64,000 nt of DNA, taken from SHAN690 sp023262195 (GTDB taxonomy: Bacteria; Bacteroidota; Bacteroidia; Flavobacteriales_G; Salibacteraceae). The stretch spans positions 682,001 to 746,000 of the forward strand of contig JAYQJE010000001.1 of assembly GCA_038142005.1 (NCBI GenBank). The letters run 5' to 3'. Under the pieces are notes generated by a model. That model ran no database searches and was not told where the DNA came from. It saw nothing but the letters and a program-made list of their open reading frames with translations. Each line of letters opens with the position of its first letter. Positions within the stretch are counted from its first letter, which is position 1. The translations under genes and the position numbers were made by a program. Positions 1 through 9,452 of this stretch are shown here, in pieces.

Positions 1-1
1 G

Positions 2-2109
2 AACGTTGCGCTGCCCTATGTTCTAAATCATGCCGCAAACGCATTTACACTTGATGACCCAGCAACGCCAGGAACAGATCATTTGAATAATGTTGAGCAA
101 GTTGAATTTTTTAATCCCGCCTCTGGGAACTATACAGTAAAAGTTAAGGGCTTCAATGTTCCCCAAGGGCCACAGAAGTTTTATGTAGTTTATTGGTTTG
201 AACCAACCGAGCTGGTGTTGACCTACCCAGTCGGTGGAGAATCTTTTGTGCCGTTTAACACGGAAAAAATTCGTTGGGACTCCCCTTACGAAAGCGGAAA
301 TGCCACCATTGAATATTCAAATGACGGTGGTAATAATTGGTTTCCTATTTCATCAAACACCCCAATTAGTCAAGGTTATGTGAATTGGAACGTGCCAAGC
401 ATTGCCACAGGAAACGTGAGGGTGCGCGTAACTTACAATGGTGAAACTGTTGAGTCTGACGATCTATCAGTGATCCGCATTCCATCGGGTCTAACCATTG
501 ACTATGCATGTCCTGACTCCATTGGTCTCTCATGGGACAATACGTCTGGGGCAACTGGCTACACCGTACATAGACTGGGTCAGAAATACATGAAAGAATG
601 GGGCACCTCTTCAACCACTGAGTATGTTGACTATAATTCCAATCCATATAATGAGATGCTTTGGTACAGTGTATCATCCAATGGCAACAATGGCGCTGAA
701 GGAAAAAGAGCCGTGGCCATTCACCATATTGGCGGTGTATTCAATTGTGTGATTAATGATGATGCTGGACTTGTTTCTATGACCCAGCTGCCGGAAGCAT
801 TTTCTCTTGTCATAGTGACAGTCTTGCTATTTCATTCGAAGTGGTGAATAATGGAACCAATCCAATCACCTCTATAGACGCGGTGGTAACCTCAAGCACT
901 GGACAAACCATAAGCGAAACTATTCAGGTAAATATCGCCCCAAATGACGTAGATGAAATCACCCTAGCCGAGCCATTGGAAATTGGATCTTCGATGCAAA
1001 CGGCACGATTGGTTATTGATATTTTCAATGATGGCAATTCATTCAATGATACTATTGTTTCGACCTATTACCCTTATGCTACCCCAGCGTTGGGTGCCAT
1101 TTGGAGTGAAGACTTCGAAACCTTTGACCTATGCAGTACTGACTCTGATTGTGAAGCCACGGTTTGTGACTTAAGCAATGGCTGGGTAAATGAAGTAAGT
1201 CTTGAAAGCGATGATCACGACTGGCGCACTAACCGTGGACAGACGCCTTCACAATTCACTGGTCCAGCAAACGATCATACCACAGGAAGTCCATCGGGTA
1301 AGTACCTCTACGTGGAGGCTAGTGGTGGCTGTACTAATGCTACTGCATCGCTCACCTCACCATGCATCGACCTGATCAACGTTGATGATGCCACACTTAC
1401 CTTTTGGTATCACATGAATGGGTCAGATATGGGTTCTTTACACCTCGATATTTTTGACGGCACTTCGTGGACACTTGATGTTTTTGAAGAGAGCGGAGAC
1501 CAAGGTTCTACTTGGAATAGGGAAATGTTATCACTTTCGGCATTTTATGGTAAAATCATCAATCTCAGATTCAGAGGTGTGTCCGGATTTGATTGGAGTA
1601 GTGATATCGCCATTGATGATATTGAAATAACTACACCGCCAGTAGCCAATTTCACCTATACTCTGCAAAATGATGCACAAACGGTGATGTTCACTGATTT
1701 AAGCCTATATGGAGATACCATGATTTTTGACTTAGGTGATGGCACTTCGTTAGACAGTGTGCCAAACACATATTTCTATCCAGACTTAGAGACCTATCAA
1801 GTGCGGCAAATTGTGGGGAACGACTATGGTATTGATACTGCCATACAAGTTATATCCAACCTGTCTGTACAGGAATATGAAACGCAACGTTTCATTTTTC
1901 CAAATCCGGCCAGGCACACTTTGAATATTGCATCAAATGATGGTGTAATTGGGCTCATAGACCTCCTAAGCATCGATGGTTCGTTGTTGCAGTCTTTTGA
2001 TTTGTCGGCTAGATCAAATGCCGAAATCCGATTGGAAGATTATCCATCTGGGCTCTATTTATTGGTTTTCGAAGACGGGGATGTTGTAGAACTCTCGATA
2101 GTGAAGTAG
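2..2109 (+). CDS. C-terminal part of a T9SS-secreted subtilisin-like (S8) protease, frameshifted
   Basis: The 5' end lies outside the window; the frame is open from base 2. The first ~65 residues (motifs LPYVLNHAA, GNYTVKVKG, GPQKFYVVYW) resemble the beta-sandwich that follows the catalytic domain in Bacteroidota S8 peptidases. Ig/fibronectin-like modules follow, then a MAM-like domain (about 1100-1630), a PKD domain (about 1640-1860; PPVANFTYTLQ, DLGDGTS) and a type A T9SS sorting domain (about 1890-2109; FPNPARHTLNI, PSGLYLLVF). These imply export across the outer membrane by the T9SS. A one-base loss near 801-810 splits the gene: frame 2 runs to 847, and frame 1 resumes with the sequence CHSDSLAISFEVVNNG. 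Protease identity is inferred from the C-terminal architecture only, because the catalytic triad is not in view. Confidence 0.75.
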
Positions 2110-2234
2110 TAAATTCAAGTTGGTCGAATTACAATTCATCAAACTTTCGGGAAAAACCATTTCTTTACCTTTTGAAATATCAGTATAGGTAATGGCAACT
2201 CATGTCTAACGCTGATATCACTAATTGAAATACA

Positions 2235-2831
2235 ATGATTAAAGCCACTTTTACTACCACTGCGTTAATTGTATGCACACTCTTCATCTCATACGGTCAA
2301 AAAGCACCTGGCGAGGTAAATACTTTTTATGAAAAAGCTGTATTCATTGAGGCAAACCCTTCTACGCCTTATCGTCATATAGGTAGTGTAGAGTGCGCAA
2401 TCGTAGCTCCTGACAAGTTTGACCTCATGATGAAGCACATGATTACCAAGCGTGTTCCTGACGAATATCCTGAAGTGGAATTTGATGCCATAATTTTCCG
2501 TCCGAATACCGGGTTTCGCAAGGCCGATGTGGTGAAATTCTATACTCCTGAAGATGCCCCAAAGTTGGATAAGGAAGTGTTGATAAACCCAGACTTTCTC
2601 AAATCCGAAACGATTGCCCGAAACGGTATTAATCTCTTCATTGAAAACGCACCAACATGCGAGCATACTGTTTTAGGTAAAATTGAACTGCCTCAAAATT
2701 TCACTAGCATAGAGTATCAGAAAATTCTTTCTGAAATGATCAAAACATGCAAGAATTACTACCCCAATATGAATGGGATTGTATTTGTTCCAGGCTCTGG
2801 TTTGACAAAAGCCACGGTTATAAAAATTTAA
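2235..2831 (+). CDS. Exported protein of unknown function built from two repeats
   Basis: 198 residues with a Sec signal peptide (MIKATFTTTALIVCTLFISYG, cleavage near QKAP). I do not recognise a family. The mature protein contains two diverged copies of a ~50-residue unit: GSVECAIVAPDKF...IIFRPNTGFRKADVVKF (residues ~50-105) and GKIELPQNFTSIEY...IVFVPGSGLTKATVIKI (residues ~148-198). Each copy ends in a beta-hairpin-like stretch of pattern I(I/V)F-P-(N/G)(T/S)G--KA-V(V/I)K. The gene stands alone between a T9SS protease and an ECF sigma factor, and nothing in the context fixes its role. It probably acts in the periplasm or at the cell surface. Confidence 0.6.
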   Translation: MIKATFTTTALIVCTLFISYGQKAPGEVNTFYEKAVFIEANPSTPYRHIGSVECAIVAPDKFDLMMKHMITKRVPDEYPEVEFDAIIFRPNTGFRKADVVKFYTPEDAPKLDKEVLINPDFLKSETIARNGINLFIENAPTCEHTVLGKIELPQNFTSIEYQKILSEMIKTCKNYYPNMNGIVFVPGSGLTKATVIKI

Positions 2832-2885
2832 CCACAACCAAACGATTGTGACAAATCTGCGTCATTATTAAAGCTAAAGGTGCAG

Positions 2886-3440
2886 ATGATCATTAACGAT
2901 TCCGATATACAAGGATGTATGGCTCAAAGCCAAAAGTCACAGAAGAAGGTTTACGAAACCTACTTTCCTGTGATGATGTCCATCGTGCGCAGATACATTA
3001 AGGGCGATGAAGAGGCGCTCGATGTATTAAATCAAGGATTTATTAAAGTCTTTAAAAAGATTGATCAATACCACTTCGGCAACTCATTTGAAGGATGGTG
3101 CAAGCGGATTATTATCAACACTGCACTAGATCACCTCAGAGCGCATAAGCGTTATCGAGATATTTTCTCTTTTGATGCCATCATGCCTACGTATCAGGTA
3201 TATAACGATGGCTTAAATAAAATGTCGATTGATGAGCTCTTGGCCATCATCGATACCATCTCACCAGTAAGCAAAGTGGTGTTTAACATGTTCGCTATTG
3301 ACGGCTACAGCCATAAAGAAATTGCCGAAAAACTAGGAATCTCCGTAGGCACTTCAAAATGGCACTTGAGCTCGGCACGCAGACAAATTCGAGCTAAGCT
3401 TCAATTGGCATACCCAGATGTTTATCTCGCATATGGCTGA
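2886..3440 (+). CDS. ECF-family RNA polymerase sigma factor
   Basis: About 184 residues. Region sigma-2 (residues ~20-90: YFPVMMSIVRRYIKGD, EALDVLNQGFIKVFKKI, FEGWCKRIIINTALDHLRAHK) and region sigma-4 (residues ~120-180: SPVSKVVFNMFAIDGYSHKE, IAEKLGISVGTSKWHLSSAR) match the sigma-70 ECF fold. The start ATG at 2886 is chosen because AAAGG lies about six bases upstream; an in-frame GTG at 2880 is the alternative. The 3' end overlaps the start of the next gene (ATG 3433) by eight bases, so the two are probably coupled in translation. That partner has an anti-sigma-like N-terminus and likely controls this factor. Confidence 0.9.
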   Translation: MIINDSDIQGCMAQSQKSQKKVYETYFPVMMSIVRRYIKGDEEALDVLNQGFIKVFKKIDQYHFGNSFEGWCKRIIINTALDHLRAHKRYRDIFSFDAIMPTYQVYNDGLNKMSIDELLAIIDTISPVSKVVFNMFAIDGYSHKEIAEKLGISVGTSKWHLSSARRQIRAKLQLAYPDVYLAYG

Positions 3441-4706
3441 TTACAACGATGAAATAGACGATATATTCAGAGGGAGGTTTGACGGGCTAAAAAACACCAA
3501 GTTCGATCCTAGTTTAGAGTGGCAAGCGGTTGAGAAGTCTTTGTATGGCTCATTCGCCTCTCAAACCCCAGTTTCATCAAGCTCTGCCGTAGTCTTCCAA
3601 AAGATTGCCGCTACCCTCTTTGTCGCTGTGCTATCCACCATAGGTGTAAATGAATCAACAAGCAATAAGTCGGAATCCATACTTACAGCTGAGCCCATCG
3701 GAATTGAAGCGCTCGTAGCAAACACAGTTGTTGAAGAATCTCGAACCAACACACCTGAAGTGGACCTCAAAGGTGCTAGAGCCATATCAGAGTCAGAGGA
3801 ATTATTTTTTGAAGAGTCTACCGTGGTCGTAAATTACAAGCAAGCTGACTGGTCGAATACCGTCTTAGAAGCCGTCAATGAATCTGAATCTGCAGAGCCA
3901 CACTTAGTTTCAAATGATAATTTCAATGCTTTTGACACCAACTTTTCACGCAGTCAGAGCATTGAGCTCCTTGAAAACAAAGGATACGTTTATGAAACGC
4001 CAAGTATTGAAGACCCAAAATTCACTCCTGAAAATCCTATTATCTCTAAATGGATGACGGATCATGTATGGTACTTTAGGGGAGGCGCAAGAATTGGTAC
4101 GGGTGAGGCTAATTCTTCTATAAGAGAGTCTTCATGGAACGCAAGCCCAACATTCTCCTTTGATACGGAGTGTCGCTCACCGATCGTTCATACATGTCCA
4201 TTGAAATTGGTGTGCTCAGACGCACAGGTAATGCTATTGAGCGAGTCAAGCAGACAGAGGTAAGTCCTATTGTTCAATCATTTGCAAATACAATGAGCAA
4301 CGAATCAGACCTTTGTGATGCATAGAGGCATGATTGCACATCAAATGGATTATATACATACTCAATCATGTATAATTACATGCTAAATCAACGATGGATC
4401 GCATCTGCAGGTGTATTTATCGACTATTTGTTTGCCGCCCAAAACCAATCCATCACTGTTTATAATACCAGTGAATATGTGAACGCATCCACCACCAATG
4501 AAGAGGTGATATCACTTGACGGACTTAATACGTTAAGGTACGGGGCGATGGTGGGAATCGAAAGACAACTATTCCAAAACCTTTCAGCCTTTGGTCTCAT
4601 ATTGACCCCATTGAACAGCGCTGTGGATCAAAAGGGAGCCTATGAGTCATTCGGTACTGCCAATCGTCTGATTGATGCCAACATTGGATTGACCTATCAA
4701 TTCTAA
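3433..4706 (+). CDS. Putative anti-sigma/outer-membrane beta-barrel protein, frameshifted
   Basis: The N-terminus (MADYNDEIDDIFRGRFDG) resembles the short cytoplasmic heads that follow ECF sigma genes in Bacteroidota. One hydrophobic segment follows (VFQKIAATLFVAVLSTIGV), then a low-complexity acidic linker and a C-terminal region with alternating beta-strand pattern that ends in F (...ANIGLTYQF), typical of an 8-strand outer-membrane barrel. Three indels break it: one near 4158-4164, an extra T near 4311-4314, and a lost base near 4361. Corrected, the middle reads MSIEIGVLRRTGNAIERVKQ ... MHRGMIAHQMDYIHTP-IMYNYMLNQRW. The ATG at 3433 is preferred over 3418. Anti-sigma function is inferred from the operon and head sequence. 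Confidence 0.6.
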
Positions 4707-5866
4707 AAGGTTCGGATCTTACTTCTTTTCCTTCTCTTTCCAAAATTCAACTTGGGATTCTTGAACCGCTTCTTCTTGTTTTTGATTTTCCTGTTATTGT
4801 ACGACCTTGCTTTTCGTCCTTCTTTTAGAGCCTTCTTTTTGTCTTTATAGAGTTGTTTCGGTTTCTTTTTCTTTTGCTTGATCGGCTTATTAGTTATGGC
4901 TGGACCCAAAGCATGGCTCAATGTCAATTGTAGAAAAAGATATGTGTCATTGTTTTCGCTGCCGCCCCTTGGCTGATTAACGGTATACCAATCAGGCTCT
5001 GGAACATCATCCAGTAATACACTTGGGTTTGCAAGGGTGCCCGCCAGTTTTCCATTCGCAGCTACAATGGCCGCATTATCATAATAATAACCACTGGCAT
5101 CGTCGATATAATCTGTGGCAGTCCAACGATATTCAAAGTCCAAGCCAATGGTATAATTCCAATTCAATAGATAGGTAACCCCACCGCCTAAAGGGAAAGC
5201 AAAGCTCAACCTACGATATGGCTCGGGGCCTTCTGGTAAGCCTTGACCTTCGGTGCCGAGTGGCTTTAAGGCATACCAATCTCCATTAAATTGTGCTTTC
5301 GGATTAAAGAAAAATAATCCCGTACCCGCTGATGCATAAGCTCCAAAACGATTGCCATTAAAAACCCTGGAGTTTCGAGCTCCAGCTAGATGTAGAGTTT
5401 GAGGTTTAAGCAGGTGTAACTCATACATACCCGCTAGCTCAATCACCGGTGACTTAAAATTTAAGTTTCGGTATTTTCTGTTCGGATAATTGGTGGTAGC
5501 ATCGCTTCCCCTTAATCTGGCGTAACTCAAAGATCCTCTCAGCGCATGATACTCGCGAAGAAAGTATCGTACTCCTCCAGAAATGGCGTACCTTGTTTGC
5601 GTTGGTTCAAAATCATAAACGAAGGGCAGGCCCGGACCATCTTGTCCACCTAAATCTCCTAGAAAAGATGAGGCCCCTAACCCCAAAACATATTCCAGTC
5701 TCAGCTTGGTCCAGTCGGTTGGAGACCTGTCCAATTTGGGCTCACCATAGAGTTTTATGGCACGTCCCTTTTTGTTATCCTTCGGTTGTTTACCGAAATT
5801 GGCCTTACGCTGAGCGCACAGGGAGCTCGAGGCAAGAATCAACAATATAACGGCTATACCTTTCAT
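4703..5866 (-). CDS. DUF6089-like outer-membrane beta-barrel protein with a basic tail
   Basis: 387 residues with a signal peptide (MKGIAVILLILASSSLCAQ). The core has the strand pattern and motifs of the Bacteroidota DUF6089 family, which includes the T9SS component PorG: YVLGLGASSFLGDLGG, TRYAISGGVRYFLREYHAL, FFFNPKAQ, KPLGTEGQGLP, FAFPLGGGVTYLL, FRWTATDYIDD-like YRWTATDYIDD. The last ~65 residues are an unusual lysine/arginine-rich tail beginning at NKPIKQKKKKPK, beyond the barrel. It is longer than PorG (about 230 residues), so orthology to PorG is not claimed. Its 3' end overlaps the convergent barrel gene by four bases. Confidence 0.6.
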   Translation of the reverse strand: MKGIAVILLILASSSLCAQRKANFGKQPKDNKKGRAIKLYGEPKLDRSPTDWTKLRLEYVLGLGASSFLGDLGGQDGPGLPFVYDFEPTQTRYAISGGVRYFLREYHALRGSLSYARLRGSDATTNYPNRKYRNLNFKSPVIELAGMYELHLLKPQTLHLAGARNSRVFNGNRFGAYASAGTGLFFFNPKAQFNGDWYALKPLGTEGQGLPEGPEPYRRLSFAFPLGGGVTYLLNWNYTIGLDFEYRWTATDYIDDASGYYYDNAAIVAANGKLAGTLANPSVLLDDVPEPDWYTVNQPRGGSENNDTYLFLQLTLSHALGPAITNKPIKQKKKKPKQLYKDKKKALKEGRKARSYNNRKIKNKKKRFKNPKLNFGKRRKRSKIRTF

Positions 5867-6060
5867 TTAGTTCTTTCACAAAAACCGTAAAGGTACGGTG
5901 ATCTTATCACTCGGATTAAATATGACCTTTAAGATTGATAGCAATTTTGACTTGATCTCAGCACTCTTAATATTTCACTTCATGGGAGGGAATATCACCG
6001 CTTATGAATCAGGCAGAAGCGGCATCAATTATCAACTTAGCATAGAGTTGGCGATCGTTC

Positions 6061-7314
6061 CTAACCAACAAGACTAATCTGCGTTATCTCAGGCCTGATG
6101 CCCAGTCTTCCTGGATATCCGATATAACCAAACCCTCGATTCACGTATAGGAATTGATCCCCATCATTGTAGAGGTCTGCCCATTCGGGATAAAAGTATT
6201 TCACTGGGCTCCACTTGACACTGCCCACCTCAATGCCAAACTGAAAGCCATGGGTATGTCCAGAAAACGTTGCGTTAATGTTTGGAAACTCCGCCAATAC
6301 TTGCGCTCGCCAATGACTAGGGTCGTGCGAAAGCAGTAATTGAGGCATCTTCGGGTCTAGGCCACTCGCTGCCTTAGATAAGTCTCCGTATTTTGGAAAA
6401 CGACCTCGTGCACCCCAGTTTTGAATACCGATTACCGCTAGTTCTGAACCATTATGGTTTAAAACAACATGCTCATCAAGGAGTACTCTCCAGCCCATTT
6501 GCTTTTGGGTTGAAATAAGCTGCTGCAAATTATCTACCTTATCCTGCTCAGAATTCCAAGGCACATAATCACCATAGTCATGATTGCCCAATACGCTATA
6601 TACTCCATGCTTTGCTGATAATTTGGAAAACATTTCCGTCCATCCCCAAGTTCGATAGCTTTATTGTTAACTAAATCTCCAGTGAAAAAGATAACATCAG
6701 AATTCAAGTCATTGGCCATATCAACGCCCCTTTGCACCGCCCGTTTATTCCAAAACGAACCTGCATGTATATCGGATAGCTGAGTGATGGTAAATCCTTC
6801 CAGCTCTTTTGGAAGCCCCTTTATTTTAATGGCCCTTTTCACTACTCGATAGTCGTGTGCTCACTTAAAACCCCCAGCCCATACCAATAAGAGGCAAGGT
6901 AGCGGTGATGGCACCGGTTTGTGATAGAAACTGGCTTCTTGTTATACCCTCTTGCATCGTAGCATTTACTGGTGAATTTACCTTCATCCATACAAACTCA
7001 ACCAGTCCTTTTATGTCTGCAATTACCATCCAAAAGACAAAGACCAGCTTACCGATCATATTTGCTGAACCAATGCTTACAATAAAAGTCAGAATAGTAC
7101 GCGTGGTTTGATTTTTAGACATTGGCTCATACAGCATAAACCCAACAATCGTGACTACCGTCAAGCCAAAAAAGAAGATTTTACTAGCTCGCTGGGCCCA
7201 TACAGGCAAAGGAGCAATGGCAATCTTAAGCCCACTATATACATACCAATCAATGATGATCAGGACCACCGATATGATGCCAAATACCAAAAGTCTATTC
7301 ATAGAAAAGCTCAA
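6061..7314 (-). CDS. Membrane-anchored metallophosphoesterase (YkuE/Bacteroidota type), frameshifted
   Basis: Three adjacent open frames form one gene. The first (7314-6865) has three or four membrane helices and a TRSQFLSQTGAI linker. The second (about 6850-6650) starts the phosphoesterase domain with ITQLSDIHAGSF (DxH) and TGDLVNN (GDxxN). The third (6633-6061) continues with GNHDYGDY, LLLSHDPSHW and SGHTHGFQ (GHxH). All metal-binding motifs of the calcineurin-like family are therefore present. Breaks lie near 6644-6647 (run of four G on the coding strand) and between about 6851 and 6875 (run of five G). Corrected length is near 417 residues. The enzyme likely hydrolyses a phosphoester outside the membrane; the substrate is unknown. 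Confidence 0.8.
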
Positions 7315-7319
7315 ATAAA

Positions 7320-7343
7320 AAACCCCGATTAGTTCAGGGGTTT
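7320..7343 (-). terminator. Rho-independent terminator downstream of tRNA-Cys
   Basis: On the minus strand AAACCCC and GGGGTTT pair across a 10-base loop, followed by a T run. It lies seven bases from the tRNA 3' end and upstream of the metallophosphoesterase start, so it should separate the two transcripts. Confidence 0.8.
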
Positions 7344-7349
7344 AGGTAG

Positions 7350-7420
7350 AGGTCTCGAGCGGATTCGAACCGCTGTACACAGTTTTGCAGACTGGTGCCT
7401 AACCACTCGGCCACGAGACC
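7350..7420 (-). tRNA. tRNA-Cys (GCA)
   Basis: A cloverleaf is readable on the minus strand: acceptor GGTCTCG/CGAGACC, D-arm GTGGCCGAGTGGTTAGGCAC, anticodon loop CTGCAAA with anticodon GCA, and T-loop GGTTCGAATCC. The discriminator is T (U73), as expected for tRNA-Cys. CCA is not encoded. 71 bases including the discriminator. Confidence 0.95.
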
Positions 7421-7443
7421 CTTTGTCTTAGCCGCGAATGTAA

Positions 7444-7813
7444 TTAATTATCCATGTATTTATCAATGACATAATTGGCTGAAACATAGGATAGAGAATG
7501 GCTCAAAGGCACCTTCATCTTGTAAACAATAACCTCAATGCTTTTCACAAAAGGAAATTTCACATCCAATGCTACGGCCGTGTTTTTCGCTACCGTTTCT
7601 ATTAAATCACACCTTTTAGCCATTTCTTGTTTGGCAATTTCCATAACTGACACGTAATCCACAGCCTCATTAATGTTGTCCGAATCTGCGGCCATCTCCA
7701 TATCATAGTCAATCAGTATGTCCACTTTGAATGTTCCTCCGTTTTTTTCTTTCGAGTGGGTGGCAACCGTGATAAGCGAAAAACTCTAAATCCTTAATTG
7801 AGAGTCTAGCCAT
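7444..7813 (-). CDS. folB: Dihydroneopterin aldolase FolB, frameshifted
   Basis: Converts 7,8-dihydroneopterin to 6-hydroxymethyl-dihydropterin in folate synthesis. The real start is ATG at 7813, overlapping the gltX stop by eight bases and reading MARLSIKDLEFFAYHGCHPL. A run of seven A on the coding strand (7742-7748) appears to carry one extra base; removing it restores ERKNGGTFKVDILIDYD and joins the N-terminus to the downstream frame (7725-7444). Corrected length is about 122 residues, normal for FolB. Visible family features are the YHG turn, the SDxxxxAVDYVSV strand/helix and the lysine in IEVIVYKMKVPL. It is probably translated with gltX. Confidence 0.85.
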
Positions 7814-9329
7814 TTTTAAGTCGCTCTATTCCTTTTCTGAGTCGGTTGATGGAGTTCTCCTTGCCCAAAAACTCCATAATTTCGAACATATTAGGTCCAA
7901 ACCCTTGCCCAGTGATGAGCACTCTAAGAATTGGCATAGCTGCGCCCATCCCTATTTCATTTTTCTCTAAATGATTCATAAACGCTGCATGGAGCGTCTC
8001 GGCTTCAAAATCTGTTGTTTCAAAAAGGTCAATCAGTGACAATACAATGCCTTCTGAATCAGCTTTCCATTTCTTGTTAATGGTCTTTTGGTCATAAGAC
8101 ACTGGTGCTTCTAGCAGATATCTGCCTTCAACCATGTCTTCTACAAACGTGGCCCGCTCCTTCATCAAATCAATGTAAGCAGGAAGCTTATCCTGCTCAA
8201 TGTTCAGCCCTTCTTGAGTCAATGCTTCTAAAAGCGCAGGGCCAATTTGTTCTGTGGTTTTATCACGTAAATATTGTTGGTTGTACCACTTTGTTTTGTC
8301 CACATCAAACTTCGAACCCGATTTTCCTACGCGTTCGATGCTAAAGTCTTCAATCAGCTCGCTCATGGTATAGAGCTCCTTATCGGTTCCTGGATTCCAA
8401 CCCAAAAACGCCAACGTGTTTATAAAAGCCTCTGGGAAATATCCCTTCTCACGATATCCTGAAGAGATCTCTCCCGTCTTCGGGTCTTTCCATTCAAGTG
8501 GAAATACTGGAAACCCTAATCGGTCGCCATCGCGCTTGCTCAATTTTCCGTTACCATCCGGTCGCAAAATCAATGGTAAATGGGCAAATTGCGGGCGGCT
8601 CTCTTCCCACCCCAGATATTGATACAATAAAATATGGGTAGGCGCTGAAGGTAGCCACTCTTCTCCCCTAATGACATGAGTGATCTTCATAAGATGGTCA
8701 TCGACAATATTTGCCAAATGATAGGTAGGCATACCATCAGATTTGAATAACACCTTGTCATCCATAGCATTGGTGTTGACCTGTACCCAACCTCTAATCA
8801 TGTCATTAAAGCGCACTTCTTCATTTCTTGGAACCTTCAATCGTATGGTGTAAGGCTCGCCAGAGTCAAGTCTAGTTCGCACTTCGTCCGCAGAAAGTGT
8901 CAAGGAGTTTTTCATAGTCATCCGCACAGATGCACTATACTGAGGGCTGGGAACTTTGGCTTTGGTAAGCCGATCGCGCATGGCTTCAAGTTCATCGGGT
9001 GTGTCAAACGCATAATAGGCATGACCTGATTCAATCAACTGATCGGCATATTCGCGATACAAGTGCTTACGCTCACTTTGCCTATATGGACCATAATCTC
9101 CCCCATTCCAAGGGCTTTCAACTGGAATCATACTCAACCAGTCCAATGATTCTTTGATGTAATCTTCCGCTCCAGGAACATACCTGGTCTGGTCGGTGTC
9201 CTCGATTCTCAATATAAAGTCTCCGCCATTTTTTTTCGCGAAGAGGAAATTAAATAATGCTGTGCGCACGCCTCCCATGTGCAATGGTCCTGTGGGGCTT
9301 GGAGCAAATCGAACTCGAACTTTGGTCAT
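7806..9329 (-). CDS. gltX: Glutamate-tRNA ligase
   Basis: 507 residues, normal for GluRS. It charges tRNA-Glu with glutamate in the cytoplasm. The class I signature is seen in RFAPSPTGPLHMGG (HIGH motif) near residue 8-20 and KLSKRDGDR (KMSKS motif) near residue 262. The Rossmann core, stem-contact region (GKSGSKFDVDKTKWYN) and helical anticodon-binding C-terminus are all present. Start ATG at 9329 follows a good -7 box. It overlaps folB at its 3' end, so the two form a short operon. Confidence 0.97.
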   Translation of the reverse strand: MTKVRVRFAPSPTGPLHMGGVRTALFNFLFAKKNGGDFILRIEDTDQTRYVPGAEDYIKESLDWLSMIPVESPWNGGDYGPYRQSERKHLYREYADQLIESGHAYYAFDTPDELEAMRDRLTKAKVPSPQYSASVRMTMKNSLTLSADEVRTRLDSGEPYTIRLKVPRNEEVRFNDMIRGWVQVNTNAMDDKVLFKSDGMPTYHLANIVDDHLMKITHVIRGEEWLPSAPTHILLYQYLGWEESRPQFAHLPLILRPDGNGKLSKRDGDRLGFPVFPLEWKDPKTGEISSGYREKGYFPEAFINTLAFLGWNPGTDKELYTMSELIEDFSIERVGKSGSKFDVDKTKWYNQQYLRDKTTEQIGPALLEALTQEGLNIEQDKLPAYIDLMKERATFVEDMVEGRYLLEAPVSYDQKTINKKWKADSEGIVLSLIDLFETTDFEAETLHAAFMNHLEKNEIGMGAAMPILRVLITGQGFGPNMFEIMEFLGKENSINRLRKGIERLKNG

Positions 9330-9348
9330 AATCTTTTAAAAAAGGGTG

Positions 9349-9356
9349 CAAAGATA
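9349..9356 (-). promoter_or_regulatory. Bacteroidota -7 promoter box for gltX-folB
   Basis: The minus strand reads TATCTTTG followed by C, an exact match to the Bacteroidota primary-sigma -7 consensus TAnnTTTG, 19 bases before the gltX ATG. I do not see a clear -33 TTG element. Confidence 0.5.
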
Positions 9357-9434
9357 AGCGCCTGTGAGGAGGCTGGCTGCATGCGAGCGCTCCATTCTTA
9401 ACCGCCATTAACATTCGTCCATCTTAATGGTTGA

Positions 9435-9442
9435 TATATTTG
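9435..9442 (+). promoter_or_regulatory. Bacteroidota -7 promoter box for the DUF4175-recO block
   Basis: TATATTTG matches TAnnTTTG and lies 10 bases before the ATG at 9453, predicting a very short or absent leader. The -33 element is not obvious. Confidence 0.4.
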
Positions 9443-9452
9443 ATCACTGGCC

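Noticed and set aside
7742..7748. Programmed frameshifting at A/T runs
   Set aside because: Breaks occur in many unrelated genes, in C and G runs as well, in both directions, and with no stimulatory structure; sequence error explains them better.
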